Assembly (NCBI RefSeq): GCF_002557795.1
Contig: NZ_CP023777.1
Coordinates: forward strand, 5,155,001-5,219,000
DNA length: 64,000 nucleotides
Direction: 5' to 3'
Source: Chitinophaga caeni
Lineage (GTDB): Bacteria > Bacteroidota > Bacteroidia > Chitinophagales > Chitinophagaceae
Shown: in pieces, positions 46,021 through 54,513 of the stretch
Position numbering within the stretch: the first letter of the stretch is position 1
Layout: every line of letters begins with the position of its first letter
Notes under the pieces: model-generated
The model's database searches: none
What the model was told of the DNA's origin: nothing
Seen by the model: the letters and a program-made list of their open reading frames with translations, nothing else
Made by a program: the position numbers and the translations under genes

Positions 46021-46098
46021 AATTCAAAACGAAAGTACAGCAAATTACGAATAACTGATTCCAGTCATTTGTTAATAATTAGCTAACGGCTGGCATCA

Positions 46099-46127
46099 TA
46101 AAAAAACGGGTACATTCCGCACCCGTT
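46099..46127 (-). terminator. Terminator of the metal-resistance operon
   Basis: On the minus strand AACGGGT pairs with ACCCGTT and is followed by seven T. It lies after the AraC-family gene and ends the run 48735 to 46212. Confidence 0.75.
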
Positions 46128-46211
46128 CCTTATTACTTACAACAGTTTTTTTTAACAAATAACGTTGGTATCCAACGTAAAAACTTTATGATGTATTTCA
46201 TGATATCAATT

Positions 46212-46784
46212 TTAAATAGCATCGATCGGTTTCCGGTACGAACCGGGATCCGCTTTGAACTGGCTGGGTGTCATCCCGGTAACCTTTTTAAATTGAGCGC
46301 TCAAGTGAGCAACGCTACTATATCCCATCTTAAACGATATTTCACTCAAAGTTAGTTCCCCGTAAGCGATCAACTCTTTTACCCTTTCTACTTTCTGCTG
46401 TATGATAAATTGCTCCACCGTACCTCCTTCGATCTCTGAAAACAGCTTTGAAATACTATGGTAATCCTTGTTTAACTTCTGCGTGATAACCGTTGAAAAC
46501 TTTTCTTTCAATTCGTCCAAATCTCCATAATGCACCAGCTCAACAATAATATTTTTCACCGCTTCTATCAACTGCTGCTTACGATCGTCTAGTAATTCAA
46601 ATCCCTCTCCTTTCAACCGGTTTGACAGTATATCCTTTGCTTCCTGGTCAATATTTCCATCCAAGGTTACTTTACCGAGTTCAATATGCCCGACCTTCAA
46701 TCCGCTCTTTTCAATTGTTTCCTGTACAACTTTTATACAACGAGGACAGACCATATTCTTGATATACAAAGTAGTGCTATCCAT
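46212..46784 (-). CDS. HMA-AraC fusion regulator
   Basis: 190 residues. Residues 1-65 form a heavy-metal-associated domain with MVCPRC in place of the usual MxCxxC; residues 95-185 form an AraC-type double HTH (GTVEQFIIQQKVERVKELIA, LSEISFKMGYSSVAHLSAQF, KKVTGMTPSQF). It most likely senses a soft metal such as copper directly and controls the genes upstream. Four bases after the stop of the preceding outer-membrane gene. Confidence 0.88.
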   Translation of the reverse strand: MDSTTLYIKNMVCPRCIKVVQETIEKSGLKVGHIELGKVTLDGNIDQEAKDILSNRLKGEGFELLDDRKQQLIEAVKNIIVELVHYGDLDELKEKFSTVITQKLNKDYHSISKLFSEIEGGTVEQFIIQQKVERVKELIAYGELTLSEISFKMGYSSVAHLSAQFKKVTGMTPSQFKADPGSYRKPIDAI

Positions 46785-46788
46785 GTCT

Positions 46789-47664
46789 TTAAGATTTTCG
46801 TTTTAATGCATTGAATATATTATGTTCCACCCTAATTAAAAAATTATTATACGGCGACATGCGGTTCATATTCCCATACAGCTCCGTCCGGTATGATACA
46901 TCCAAGCGGGTGGTACTATTAAATATAAACTGTATAGCTGGCGCGATATCCAAATAAGTACCGTTAGCGAGGCCGCCCATATTTGATTTACCTAACAGCT
47001 CTACGTACAAATTCAAATTGGTTTGTTCATAGCTTTTGTATTTCCTCGGCAACAACAAATAACCTGCGGACAAACTGTAATTCATGGCTTGTGCAGGCAG
47101 GCCAAGTTCTGTATCTAAATGGTGATTCACATTATTCATGTAACGATTATATCCAACGGTCGATGACAAAGCCAACTTATGTATTAACTGTGTCGCTACA
47201 ACCCCGCCGTTTACACCGGAAACACCGCCTTCCAAATCCAAATCTTGATTAACTACATTTTTTCCATTCAAATCTTCCCCAGCTTGCTGAATAAAAGGAT
47301 TATCTACAACACTTGCTCTCAAATATGCCGCCATCCTGAAATGTGCATGTGGTTGGTCGCTAGAATAAAATCTATATTTCGCATAAACACCCGCACCTTC
47401 AAAACGGTTAGACACTTGCATGGCATTCCCGTAAAACGCTTGTGCATGTACCATCCAATTTTTACTGATCCCGAACATGATTTCGGGTTCAAGCCTGGTG
47501 GCCACGCGACCATCCGTTGATAATTTAAATATCTTATCTGTCAGCCGGAAGCCGAGCGCCTTTGCAGGCATATTACTGGCCGGCTCAGAGTTTACGTAAA
47601 GTTCCTGCGCAGATACAGTCCCGCTCAACCAAATCAATATCCCGATGGCTAAAATTCTCTTCAT
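46789..47664 (-). CDS. Outer-membrane beta-barrel protein of the metal cluster
   Basis: 291 residues, signal peptide (GTVSAQ). Alternating hydrophobic strands with aromatic girdles throughout (YAKYRFYSSDQPHAHFRMAA, LSSTVGYNRYMNNVNHH, TRLDVSYRTELYGNMNRM), ending in a strand before LKRKS. No family recognised; in Bacteroidota such barrels are common beside HMA and HYC_CC_PP genes. Confidence 0.7.
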   Translation of the reverse strand: MKRILAIGILIWLSGTVSAQELYVNSEPASNMPAKALGFRLTDKIFKLSTDGRVATRLEPEIMFGISKNWMVHAQAFYGNAMQVSNRFEGAGVYAKYRFYSSDQPHAHFRMAAYLRASVVDNPFIQQAGEDLNGKNVVNQDLDLEGGVSGVNGGVVATQLIHKLALSSTVGYNRYMNNVNHHLDTELGLPAQAMNYSLSAGYLLLPRKYKSYEQTNLNLYVELLGKSNMGGLANGTYLDIAPAIQFIFNSTTRLDVSYRTELYGNMNRMSPYNNFLIRVEHNIFNALKRKS

Positions 47665-47690
47665 AACAATCTATTTTCCCGGTTGATTTA

Positions 47691-48245
47691 TTAAATGGTA
47701 ACATGATAAACCCTGGATCCGGCAATAGAAGTTGCAGCAGTATTGCAGCAAGTACCCATATGACCGGTTTGGATACAAGTCATATCCGTCATAGCTGCAT
47801 ATTTCTTAAACGTTTTATTGGGTACAAAATTCTTGTCGACTACGGTGATTTGCTGTTCACCATTTAATACCTGGTCTTTTACACCCACAAAATGCAACAC
47901 CAGCCCGTTATAATCTATATGTGCATCTTTCTTGATACTCGTTTGATGGAAGTCGGCCGTAAGAACGAGCTTAGCAACGGAAAAACCGGCATCTTCAACT
48001 TTCTCTTTTAACGCATCTACATTCACGGCGGCATTCTTTTTAAAATAGATATTAAAAGTTGTCGTATTCAGATCTGTTTCAATCTTATCTACAAAGGGTA
48101 ATGTTTGTAAAGACTTCAACGTGGCGTTGGAACACATCGCGCAAGTAAGACCACTTGCCTGTAATGCGGCTTTCTTAACCTGGGCTTGTGTGGCGGTAAA
48201 TTGCAGGCTTAATAAACAGGTAAAAAAAATGAATATATGTTTCAT
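47691..48245 (-). CDS. Periplasmic HMA-domain metallochaperone-like protein
   Basis: 184 residues, signal peptide (ATQAQ). HMA domain with ASGLTCAMCSNATLKSLQTL (CxxC metal site), then a second part with a His/Cys-rich end (DMTCIQTGHMGTCCN) that could also bind metal. Probably binds Cu(I) in the periplasm and passes it on. Confidence 0.82.
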   Translation of the reverse strand: MKHIFIFFTCLLSLQFTATQAQVKKAALQASGLTCAMCSNATLKSLQTLPFVDKIETDLNTTTFNIYFKKNAAVNVDALKEKVEDAGFSVAKLVLTADFHQTSIKKDAHIDYNGLVLHFVGVKDQVLNGEQQITVVDKNFVPNKTFKKYAAMTDMTCIQTGHMGTCCNTAATSIAGSRVYHVTI

Positions 48246-48339
48246 GAATTTGATAATTATTATTAATAAATACGCAACAATATGTTGACATTAAGTACTA
48301 GCTTCCCCGTTACCCAAAAGCGGGCAGGTCAAGGAATGA

Positions 48340-48735
48340 TCAAATCAAGAAACTTTCATGCAATAAGTAAAGAGGGGTAGGTTTTATCAGTGGCGGAGCA
48401 TTAGGACGTGCCATCGGGTTGCGTTCCGCAATTTCTATCCTGGGCATTAACAAACTCGGAAACGAAGTATCCAGGATTGCAACCGGAAGCTGGTTAACAA
48501 AGTCTACATTCAATTGCACATTTTGGTGCAGCTTCTTCATTTTAAAGAACTTAGCTTCATCCCGGCAACATTTATTACTGCCATCTTTCTTACCACATTT
48601 CGGGCAGGCGGCACTGTTGGATTGAATAAATTTAACAGCAGCCAATTTCCCCATACAATAATGCACATTCACCGTAAAACCACTCGTGATAGCGGTGTAC
48701 AGCAAAGCAATTAATATGGTAAGTATTTTCTTCAT
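48340..48735 (-). CDS. HYC_CC_PP-type metal-associated protein
   Basis: 131 residues with signal peptide; contains HYCMGKLAA (the HYC), CPKCGKKDGSNKCCRDE (the CC) and a C-terminal PPLIKPTPLY (the PP) that name this bacteroidete family. The Cys/His set suggests metal binding. First gene of the minus-strand metal cluster. Confidence 0.85.
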   Translation of the reverse strand: MKKILTILIALLYTAITSGFTVNVHYCMGKLAAVKFIQSNSAACPKCGKKDGSNKCCRDEAKFFKMKKLHQNVQLNVDFVNQLPVAILDTSFPSLLMPRIEIAERNPMARPNAPPLIKPTPLYLLHESFLI

Positions 48736-48863
48736 AAATCCTGGCTACAAAAATACAAAATCTTCGCCATATCCTTTTTTCGCGCCGAACCTATCATCAA
48801 TTTTAACAATTCATCATACAAAGGCTGGTAGACGTACGATTTCATATTGCATTTTGGCAGCCA

Positions 48864-50822
48864 TTAATTGATGTACCACCACCGGATGCCGAGGCGGAAA
48901 GCAAAATTGTTGCTTGGATATAAGGGAGCATTCAGGTTGTTCGTCCACAAGAAAGCATTCAGATTCTCCCCGCGAACATAAGCGGTGAAAGATTTCACCC
49001 GGAAATGAACGAATGCGGCAAGATCCGGTTTATTATTAATCTTGTTAACATCCTGGTAAACGAATTGCCCGAATAAAGGGGAATAATCATCGGCATAATA
49101 AGCCGTCGTATATTTAGCTTCAATACCTGTAAACAGGTTCAGGTTTTTAAACAAGGTACCTTCGTAGCCGATTCGGTGACGGGTCCAGATAGTGGGCAGT
49201 TGCAGGGGAGCGCTGCCGTGAATCTGCTGGAAAGCGGCTTCCGCCAACCATGTAAAGCTCTTCAATTTAAACTTCTTATCTACCCAAAGCTGCAACACGT
49301 TGAATACACCGTTGTATTGTGCGCTGGTCTGGAAATCGGAGAAATAGGTATAATTGGTTACGATGAAATAATTCAATGACAGGTTGTATTTCCACAAATC
49401 ACTGTTGGCGATGAAGGATAACTTCGTAATATTTTCCTTGTTAAAGGATGTATTGAGCCAAAACTTTTCAGAGGTACTGAAAAACTTGTACTTATAATAA
49501 GGTTCTTGGTTCGTATTCTTCACGGCGAGGGTTATATTTCCCAATTTCGGGTTAATATACCTGCTTAAGCTCCCGCTAAGGGTATAATCCCCTGAATTGG
49601 CTCCCAGAACATAGAATTCTCCTTTTGCAGAGAGATCCCATTTCTTGTTGCGTGTTTTATTCCTGTATTCTCCGTGTACCCTGAAGTTGTAAAAATCGGC
49701 AATCGCATCGGTCAGCTCACCTTTTACGTTGTCAATGGTTGCGCCTAAATTCAAGAAATGCGCCTGGTTGCCCAAGATCGGGAAAGAGATGATCGAGAGA
49801 TCATTGCTCATGATCTTCCAACGTTGCATAGAACGCAGCGTATCTATGTCAGAAACGGAAAAACCGTAGTGTTGCGGATAGAATACCGTATCGGGATTGC
49901 TATCCAAGAAACGATACGTGTTCTGTGTATAGGTTAAAGTATGCTGAATGCGGAAGCGCGGGTCGTATTTCCAATAATCGGTCGTATCATTTACATGAAT
50001 CGTGTCGCCTCTTCCCCAGTCGTAGCTATGCTGGAATAAAAAACTACCTTCCTGGTAATCGGATTTGGTCGGGATATTGGTGCTGAACAATGCATTTGAG
50101 CTGATCGTTGAACCGCCCAGGTTCGTAGGAATTGTTTTATAATCCGTATATGCAGGATCATCCAATAATGCTACGTTTTCGATGCCCCCGTTCTCACCGC
50201 CGTTCAACCTATTTAAATAATAGCTAATATGGATATTATAGCGTTTATTCGGAGTATGGTAGCGGCTTGTAAGACGGTAGCGGTCGTGGTTGGTAACCTG
50301 GCTTCTATAATAGCCGGGCGAATTGATCTTGATATAATCGAAAGCGATGTTGAACTTCTCCGTCCGGTTTTGGGTATGGGAAACCCCGATGACCTGCTCT
50401 TGTTTACTACCGATCATGTAGTACAACTCCGAATAAGGTCTATTGGTATTATAAAATTTTGCCGTTTCATGGTAATTCCCGTAAACATCGTAAGCATGGA
50501 AACCGGCATCGAAACCGGCTTTCATCCTCGGGCTAAATAACAGGTTACGCGCGGCGCCGCCATAATTTCCGGTTGATATATAAGTCGCGGGTACCCCCAG
50601 GTAATTCTTGGTAAAGTCCAAGATAGACGAATCTATCATGTATTCAGTAGGCTCACCTAAAAAAGTATATCTAATCGTCAAAGTATCCGGTTCGTGCTCG
50701 TGGTTCGAGGTATCGATTTGCATCTTGCCGCCGCCCATTCCACCGAAATTACGGTTGAATTGAGCATTTGCCGACAATGAAATACAAAAAACACCGATCA
50801 TGCAAAAGAGTAAATGCCTCAT
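48864..50822 (-). CDS. Porin_10-type putative porin
   Basis: 652 residues; signal peptide (LSANAQ), then a Gly-rich turn (NFGGMGGGKMQID) and the body of a large beta barrel with many aromatic strand ends (PYSELYYMIGSKQEQVIGVS, RLGIRWWYIN at the end). Matches the PF14121-type putative porins of Bacteroidota. Probably a general outer-membrane channel. 18 bases downstream of the phosphorylase gene. Confidence 0.85.
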   Translation of the reverse strand: MRHLLFCMIGVFCISLSANAQFNRNFGGMGGGKMQIDTSNHEHEPDTLTIRYTFLGEPTEYMIDSSILDFTKNYLGVPATYISTGNYGGAARNLLFSPRMKAGFDAGFHAYDVYGNYHETAKFYNTNRPYSELYYMIGSKQEQVIGVSHTQNRTEKFNIAFDYIKINSPGYYRSQVTNHDRYRLTSRYHTPNKRYNIHISYYLNRLNGGENGGIENVALLDDPAYTDYKTIPTNLGGSTISSNALFSTNIPTKSDYQEGSFLFQHSYDWGRGDTIHVNDTTDYWKYDPRFRIQHTLTYTQNTYRFLDSNPDTVFYPQHYGFSVSDIDTLRSMQRWKIMSNDLSIISFPILGNQAHFLNLGATIDNVKGELTDAIADFYNFRVHGEYRNKTRNKKWDLSAKGEFYVLGANSGDYTLSGSLSRYINPKLGNITLAVKNTNQEPYYKYKFFSTSEKFWLNTSFNKENITKLSFIANSDLWKYNLSLNYFIVTNYTYFSDFQTSAQYNGVFNVLQLWVDKKFKLKSFTWLAEAAFQQIHGSAPLQLPTIWTRHRIGYEGTLFKNLNLFTGIEAKYTTAYYADDYSPLFGQFVYQDVNKINNKPDLAAFVHFRVKSFTAYVRGENLNAFLWTNNLNAPLYPSNNFAFRLGIRWWYIN

Positions 50823-50840
50823 CCTGTTGGTAACTAAAAA

Positions 50841-51698
50841 TTATAATTGCTGGATCAATTCGCTAAAAATCAAGGTCAATTTGGGCTCTGCCGCTTTGGC
50901 CGCCGCCAGTACTTCTTCGTGTGTAATAACATTCTCCTCTTCGCGGATGCCTATATCCGTAATTACGCTCATCGCGAAAACATTCATCCCCGCATGTACC
51001 GCCACGATTACTTCAGGCACGGTACTCATTCCCACGGCGTCTCCACCGATGATGCGCATAAATTTATATTCTGCCCGGGTTTCAAAGGTAGGTCCCTGCA
51101 CCCCTACGTAAACGCCGTTATGGACGAATATGTTATGTTGTTGCGCTATTTGTTGCGCTTTTCCTACCAAGTGCTTGGCATAAGGTTCACTCATATCGGG
51201 GAAGCGCGGTCCCAGCTCATCCATGTTAGGCCCCCGCAGCGGGTGTTCCGGTTGCAGGTTAATATGATCCGTGATGATCATCAAATCCCCGACACGGTAG
51301 TTCTCGTTCATACCGCCCGCGGCATTTGAGAGCAACAACGTTTCAACTCCAAGCGCCTTCATTACCCGGATAGGAAAGGTCACCTCTTGCATCGACAAAC
51401 CTTCGTAATAATGAAACCTTCCGGCCATAGCTATCACGGGCTTGCCGTTGAGTTTACCGAGTATCAGTTTCCCACTGTGCCCCTCTACCGTGGCCGGTGG
51501 GAAATGCGGTATCTCGTGGTACGGGATGGCAAGCTCGGCCTCGATCTCGTTGGCTAAATTTCCTAAACCGCTGCCCAACACGATACCCGTGGTAGCTTTC
51601 AGTCCTGATTTCCCCTCGATAAAAGCCTTCGCTTCGGCAATCTTTTGCAATAATTGACTCATCCTGGTAGATATTTTGATAGGTTCCAATTTGCCCAT
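50841..51698 (-). CDS. punA: Purine-nucleoside phosphorylase, class I
   Basis: 285 residues (MSQLLQ at 51662 is an alternative start that fits family length better). Splits inosine or guanosine with phosphate. Motifs: GIVLGSGLGNLA, VEGHSGKLILGKL, MAGRFHYYEGL, LLSNAAGGMNENY, and PTFETRAEYKFMRIIGGDAV. Trimeric class I type. Confidence 0.94.
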   Translation of the reverse strand: MGKLEPIKISTRMSQLLQKIAEAKAFIEGKSGLKATTGIVLGSGLGNLANEIEAELAIPYHEIPHFPPATVEGHSGKLILGKLNGKPVIAMAGRFHYYEGLSMQEVTFPIRVMKALGVETLLLSNAAGGMNENYRVGDLMIITDHINLQPEHPLRGPNMDELGPRFPDMSEPYAKHLVGKAQQIAQQHNIFVHNGVYVGVQGPTFETRAEYKFMRIIGGDAVGMSTVPEVIVAVHAGMNVFAMSVITDIGIREEENVITHEEVLAAAKAAEPKLTLIFSELIQQL

Positions 51699-51922
51699 TT
51701 AAATACTTTTACCGGGCAAGATTCAGAAATTATACGCGGGCAAAGTTAATCCTATAATAGATAACAATTACGTTTCTGCCTGGGAACTCATCATATAAAA
51801 ATTAGTTAATATACTGAAAACGGCCTATTCTACTAGGATACAAGCCACTAAAGGGCGATTTATGATATTTGTTATTGGCTTTTCATCCAATATGCACTAT
51901 TTTAGCGGCAAATTTTATTCCG

Positions 51923-53137
51923 ATGAACTTACACGAGTACCAGTCTAAGGAACTGTTGAAGAAATATAACGTACCAGTACAGGAAGGTATCCCGGTAGAT
52001 ACCCCCGAGGCGGCAGCAGAAGCATACAAGCAATTGAAGGTGACCTATGGCAACGAATTTGCAGTTGTGAAGGCGCAAATTCATGCTGGTGGCCGTGGTA
52101 AAGGAAAAATCAGGGGCACGGAACAACGCGGTGTTGCTGTAGGCAAAAACGCTGAAGATATCAAAACTATCGCCGGCAACATCCTGGGTGGCACCTTGGT
52201 AACCATCCAAACCGGTGATGCAGGTAAATTGGTAAACAAAGTTTTAGTAGCGCAAGACGTATATTATCCCGGCCCTAACCCGGTGAAAGAATTTTATTTG
52301 TCTATCTTGTTAGATCGTGCGAAAGGACAAAATGTAATCATGTACTCTACAGAAGGTGGTATGGACATCGAAGAGGTGGCTCATAACACCCCTGAGAAAA
52401 TATTCAAAGTATGGGTAGCGCCGAACTTGCCATTGCAAGGTTACCAAGCCCGTAAAATCGCTTTCGATTTAGGTTTGAAAGGTGAAGCGCACAAAAACAT
52501 GGTAAAATTCGTAACCAACCTTTACAACGCATACGTAGGTTTGGATGCAGCCATGTTGGAAATCAACCCGCTGTTCAAAACTTCCGATGAGAAAATCCTC
52601 GCGGTTGACTGTAAACTGAACCTGGACGATAACGCGTTGATGCGTCATCCTGACCTGGTAGCTTTACGCGACATCACCGAAGAAGATCCTACGGAAGTAG
52701 AAGCCGGTCAATACAACCTGAACTACGTTAAATTAGATGGTAACGTGGGTTGCATGGTAAACGGCGCCGGTTTGGCGATGGCTACGATGGACATGATCAA
52801 GTTGAGCGGTGGTGAACCGGCTAACTTCTTGGATGTTGGTGGTACCGCGAATGCTCAAACTGTTGAAGCCGGTTTCCGCATCATCCTGAAAGATCCGAAA
52901 GTGAAAGCAATCCTGATTAACATCTTCGGTGGTATCGTTCGTTGTGACCGCGTAGCGCAAGGTGTTATCGATGCTTATAACTCTATCGGTAATATCCAGG
53001 TGCCGATCATCGTTCGCCTGCAAGGTACCAATGCTGCCGAGGCAAAAGAACTGATCGAGAAAAGCGGCTTGAAAGTACAATCCGCCATCTTGTTGAGCGA
53101 AGCTGCCGCTTTAGTTCAAAAAGCCGTTCAAGCTTAA
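51923..53137 (+). CDS. sucC: Succinyl-CoA ligase (ADP-forming), beta subunit
   Basis: 404 residues, start at MNLHEYQSKELL (an upstream TTG frame lacks homology). ATP-grasp domain with AQIHAGGRGKGKIRG, then MLEINPLFKTSDEKILAVDC; C-terminal CoA-ligase domain with FLDVGGTANAQTVEAGFRII and INIFGGIVRCDRVAQGV. TCA cycle enzyme. The alpha subunit gene is not adjacent, as is common in Bacteroidota. Confidence 0.96.
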   Translation: MNLHEYQSKELLKKYNVPVQEGIPVDTPEAAAEAYKQLKVTYGNEFAVVKAQIHAGGRGKGKIRGTEQRGVAVGKNAEDIKTIAGNILGGTLVTIQTGDAGKLVNKVLVAQDVYYPGPNPVKEFYLSILLDRAKGQNVIMYSTEGGMDIEEVAHNTPEKIFKVWVAPNLPLQGYQARKIAFDLGLKGEAHKNMVKFVTNLYNAYVGLDAAMLEINPLFKTSDEKILAVDCKLNLDDNALMRHPDLVALRDITEEDPTEVEAGQYNLNYVKLDGNVGCMVNGAGLAMATMDMIKLSGGEPANFLDVGGTANAQTVEAGFRIILKDPKVKAILINIFGGIVRCDRVAQGVIDAYNSIGNIQVPIIVRLQGTNAAEAKELIEKSGLKVQSAILLSEAAALVQKAVQA

Positions 53138-53160
53138 TCTTAACTTATCAGCATACATAA

Positions 53161-53192
53161 AAGCCGTACCGTTCATTCGGTGCGGCTTCTTT
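53161..53192 (+). terminator. Terminator of sucC
   Basis: AAGCCGTACCG pairs with CGGTGCGGCTT (one G-T pair) across TTCATT, then CTTT. Confidence 0.75.
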
Positions 53193-53368
53193 AATACGCT
53201 TCACCTTTGGTAACCCTTTTAACCCTATCATGTAGATATTTGGTGCGCATGTTAACTTATATTCCAATATTGTAATACCTTTACATTACATCCTTCCTTA
53301 TATAATACCTATCTGTGCTAGTTGCGGGTAAAATATTCTATTGACACAATATATTATACCTAGAGAAT

Positions 53369-54379
53369 ATGCAACGAATACAACATTTCTTACTTCTATG
53401 TTCCGGCGCTTATTTGCCCATTATTAAAAGGGCTCCATCGGAAGCCAATAAATATGCCGGCATCGGCGGAACGATATTTTTCACCGGGTTACTGGCTGCA
53501 CTGGCCGGGGGTTATGCCATGTGGACTGTTTTTGGTCAATGGTGGGCAGCCTTACTCTTCGGGATCATATGGGGATTGATGATCTTCAACCTCGACAGGT
53601 ATATCGTTTCCAGTATGCGTAAAAGGGAAAGGGCCTGGGATGAATTCAAAATGGCTATTCCCCGTATTATCATGGCAATACTAATTGCTACCGTGATTTC
53701 TAAACCCCTGGAGTTACAAATCTTCAACAAGGAAATACAAGCCGAACTGATCGTGATGGAACAACAGAAGTTTAAAGAACAAGAAGATCTTGTAAAAATA
53801 AGGTTCCAATCAAAGATAGACTCCCTTAAAAGTGAAAATGCCTTGCTGAAATCCGAAATGGATCTCCAGGCTGCCACTCGCGACACTTTATTGTTAATAG
53901 CCCAACAGGAAGCTGATGGTACCGGCGGCTCCCGGGTAAAAAACCTCGGACCTATTTATAAAGCTAAAAAAGCTGATGCTGATAGCGCCACTGCCCGCTT
54001 AAATGCCATTAGCCAAAGAAATAATGCCCGCATCGATGCTAATAATATATTGATAACGCAGACTGATAGCTCGATTCAACAAACCATCCAGGACCTGAAA
54101 AGGGACCGCCTCGATGGCTTCGCCTCAAGGTTAGATGCACTCGGTACTCTCACTAAAAATAGTGTTCCGATCCGCTGGGCCAACTGGTTTATCATGCTCC
54201 TGTTTATTGCTTTGGAAACAGCCCCGGTCTTTGTAAAATTAATTTCCACCCGCGGCCCCTATGATGATTTGTTGGAACAACATGAATATGCCTTCAAAGT
54301 GCATAAAGATGAAAGGAAAATTATGCTGGATAGAAATAGCAAGAAGAGATTAATGCAGGATGAAGATATCCTGGTTTAG
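53369..54379 (+). CDS. DUF4407 membrane protein
   Basis: 336 residues: two hydrophobic segments near 30-75, a third near 95, a long charged coiled coil (about 130-240), and a fourth segment near 270 (WFIMLLFIALETAPVFVKLI). The phrase FNLDRYIVSSMRKRERAWDE and the layout fit DUF4407. Function unknown. Confidence 0.85.
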   Translation: MQRIQHFLLLCSGAYLPIIKRAPSEANKYAGIGGTIFFTGLLAALAGGYAMWTVFGQWWAALLFGIIWGLMIFNLDRYIVSSMRKRERAWDEFKMAIPRIIMAILIATVISKPLELQIFNKEIQAELIVMEQQKFKEQEDLVKIRFQSKIDSLKSENALLKSEMDLQAATRDTLLLIAQQEADGTGGSRVKNLGPIYKAKKADADSATARLNAISQRNNARIDANNILITQTDSSIQQTIQDLKRDRLDGFASRLDALGTLTKNSVPIRWANWFIMLLFIALETAPVFVKLISTRGPYDDLLEQHEYAFKVHKDERKIMLDRNSKKRLMQDEDILV

Positions 54380-54396
54380 GAAATTCTGCCCTGCCA

Positions 54397-54465
54397 GGTT
54401 GGGGTCGCGACCCCAACCCGCAGAACCCAACCAGCTGAACCCAACCAGCTGAATCCAACCCGGGC
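54397..54465. repeat. Palindrome with 14-bp tandem repeats
   Basis: A perfect 22-bp palindrome, half-site GGTTGGGGTCG, at 54397-54418, followed by the unit AACCCAACCAGCTG twice (54424-54437, 54438-54451) and a degenerate third. All units share the core CCCAACC with the palindrome. Looks like a REP-type element with decayed copies. Confidence 0.7.
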
Positions 54466-54513
54466 CTGTGGAATTTTCATAAAAACTGCATCATGGATAA
54501 AAATCCATGAGAT

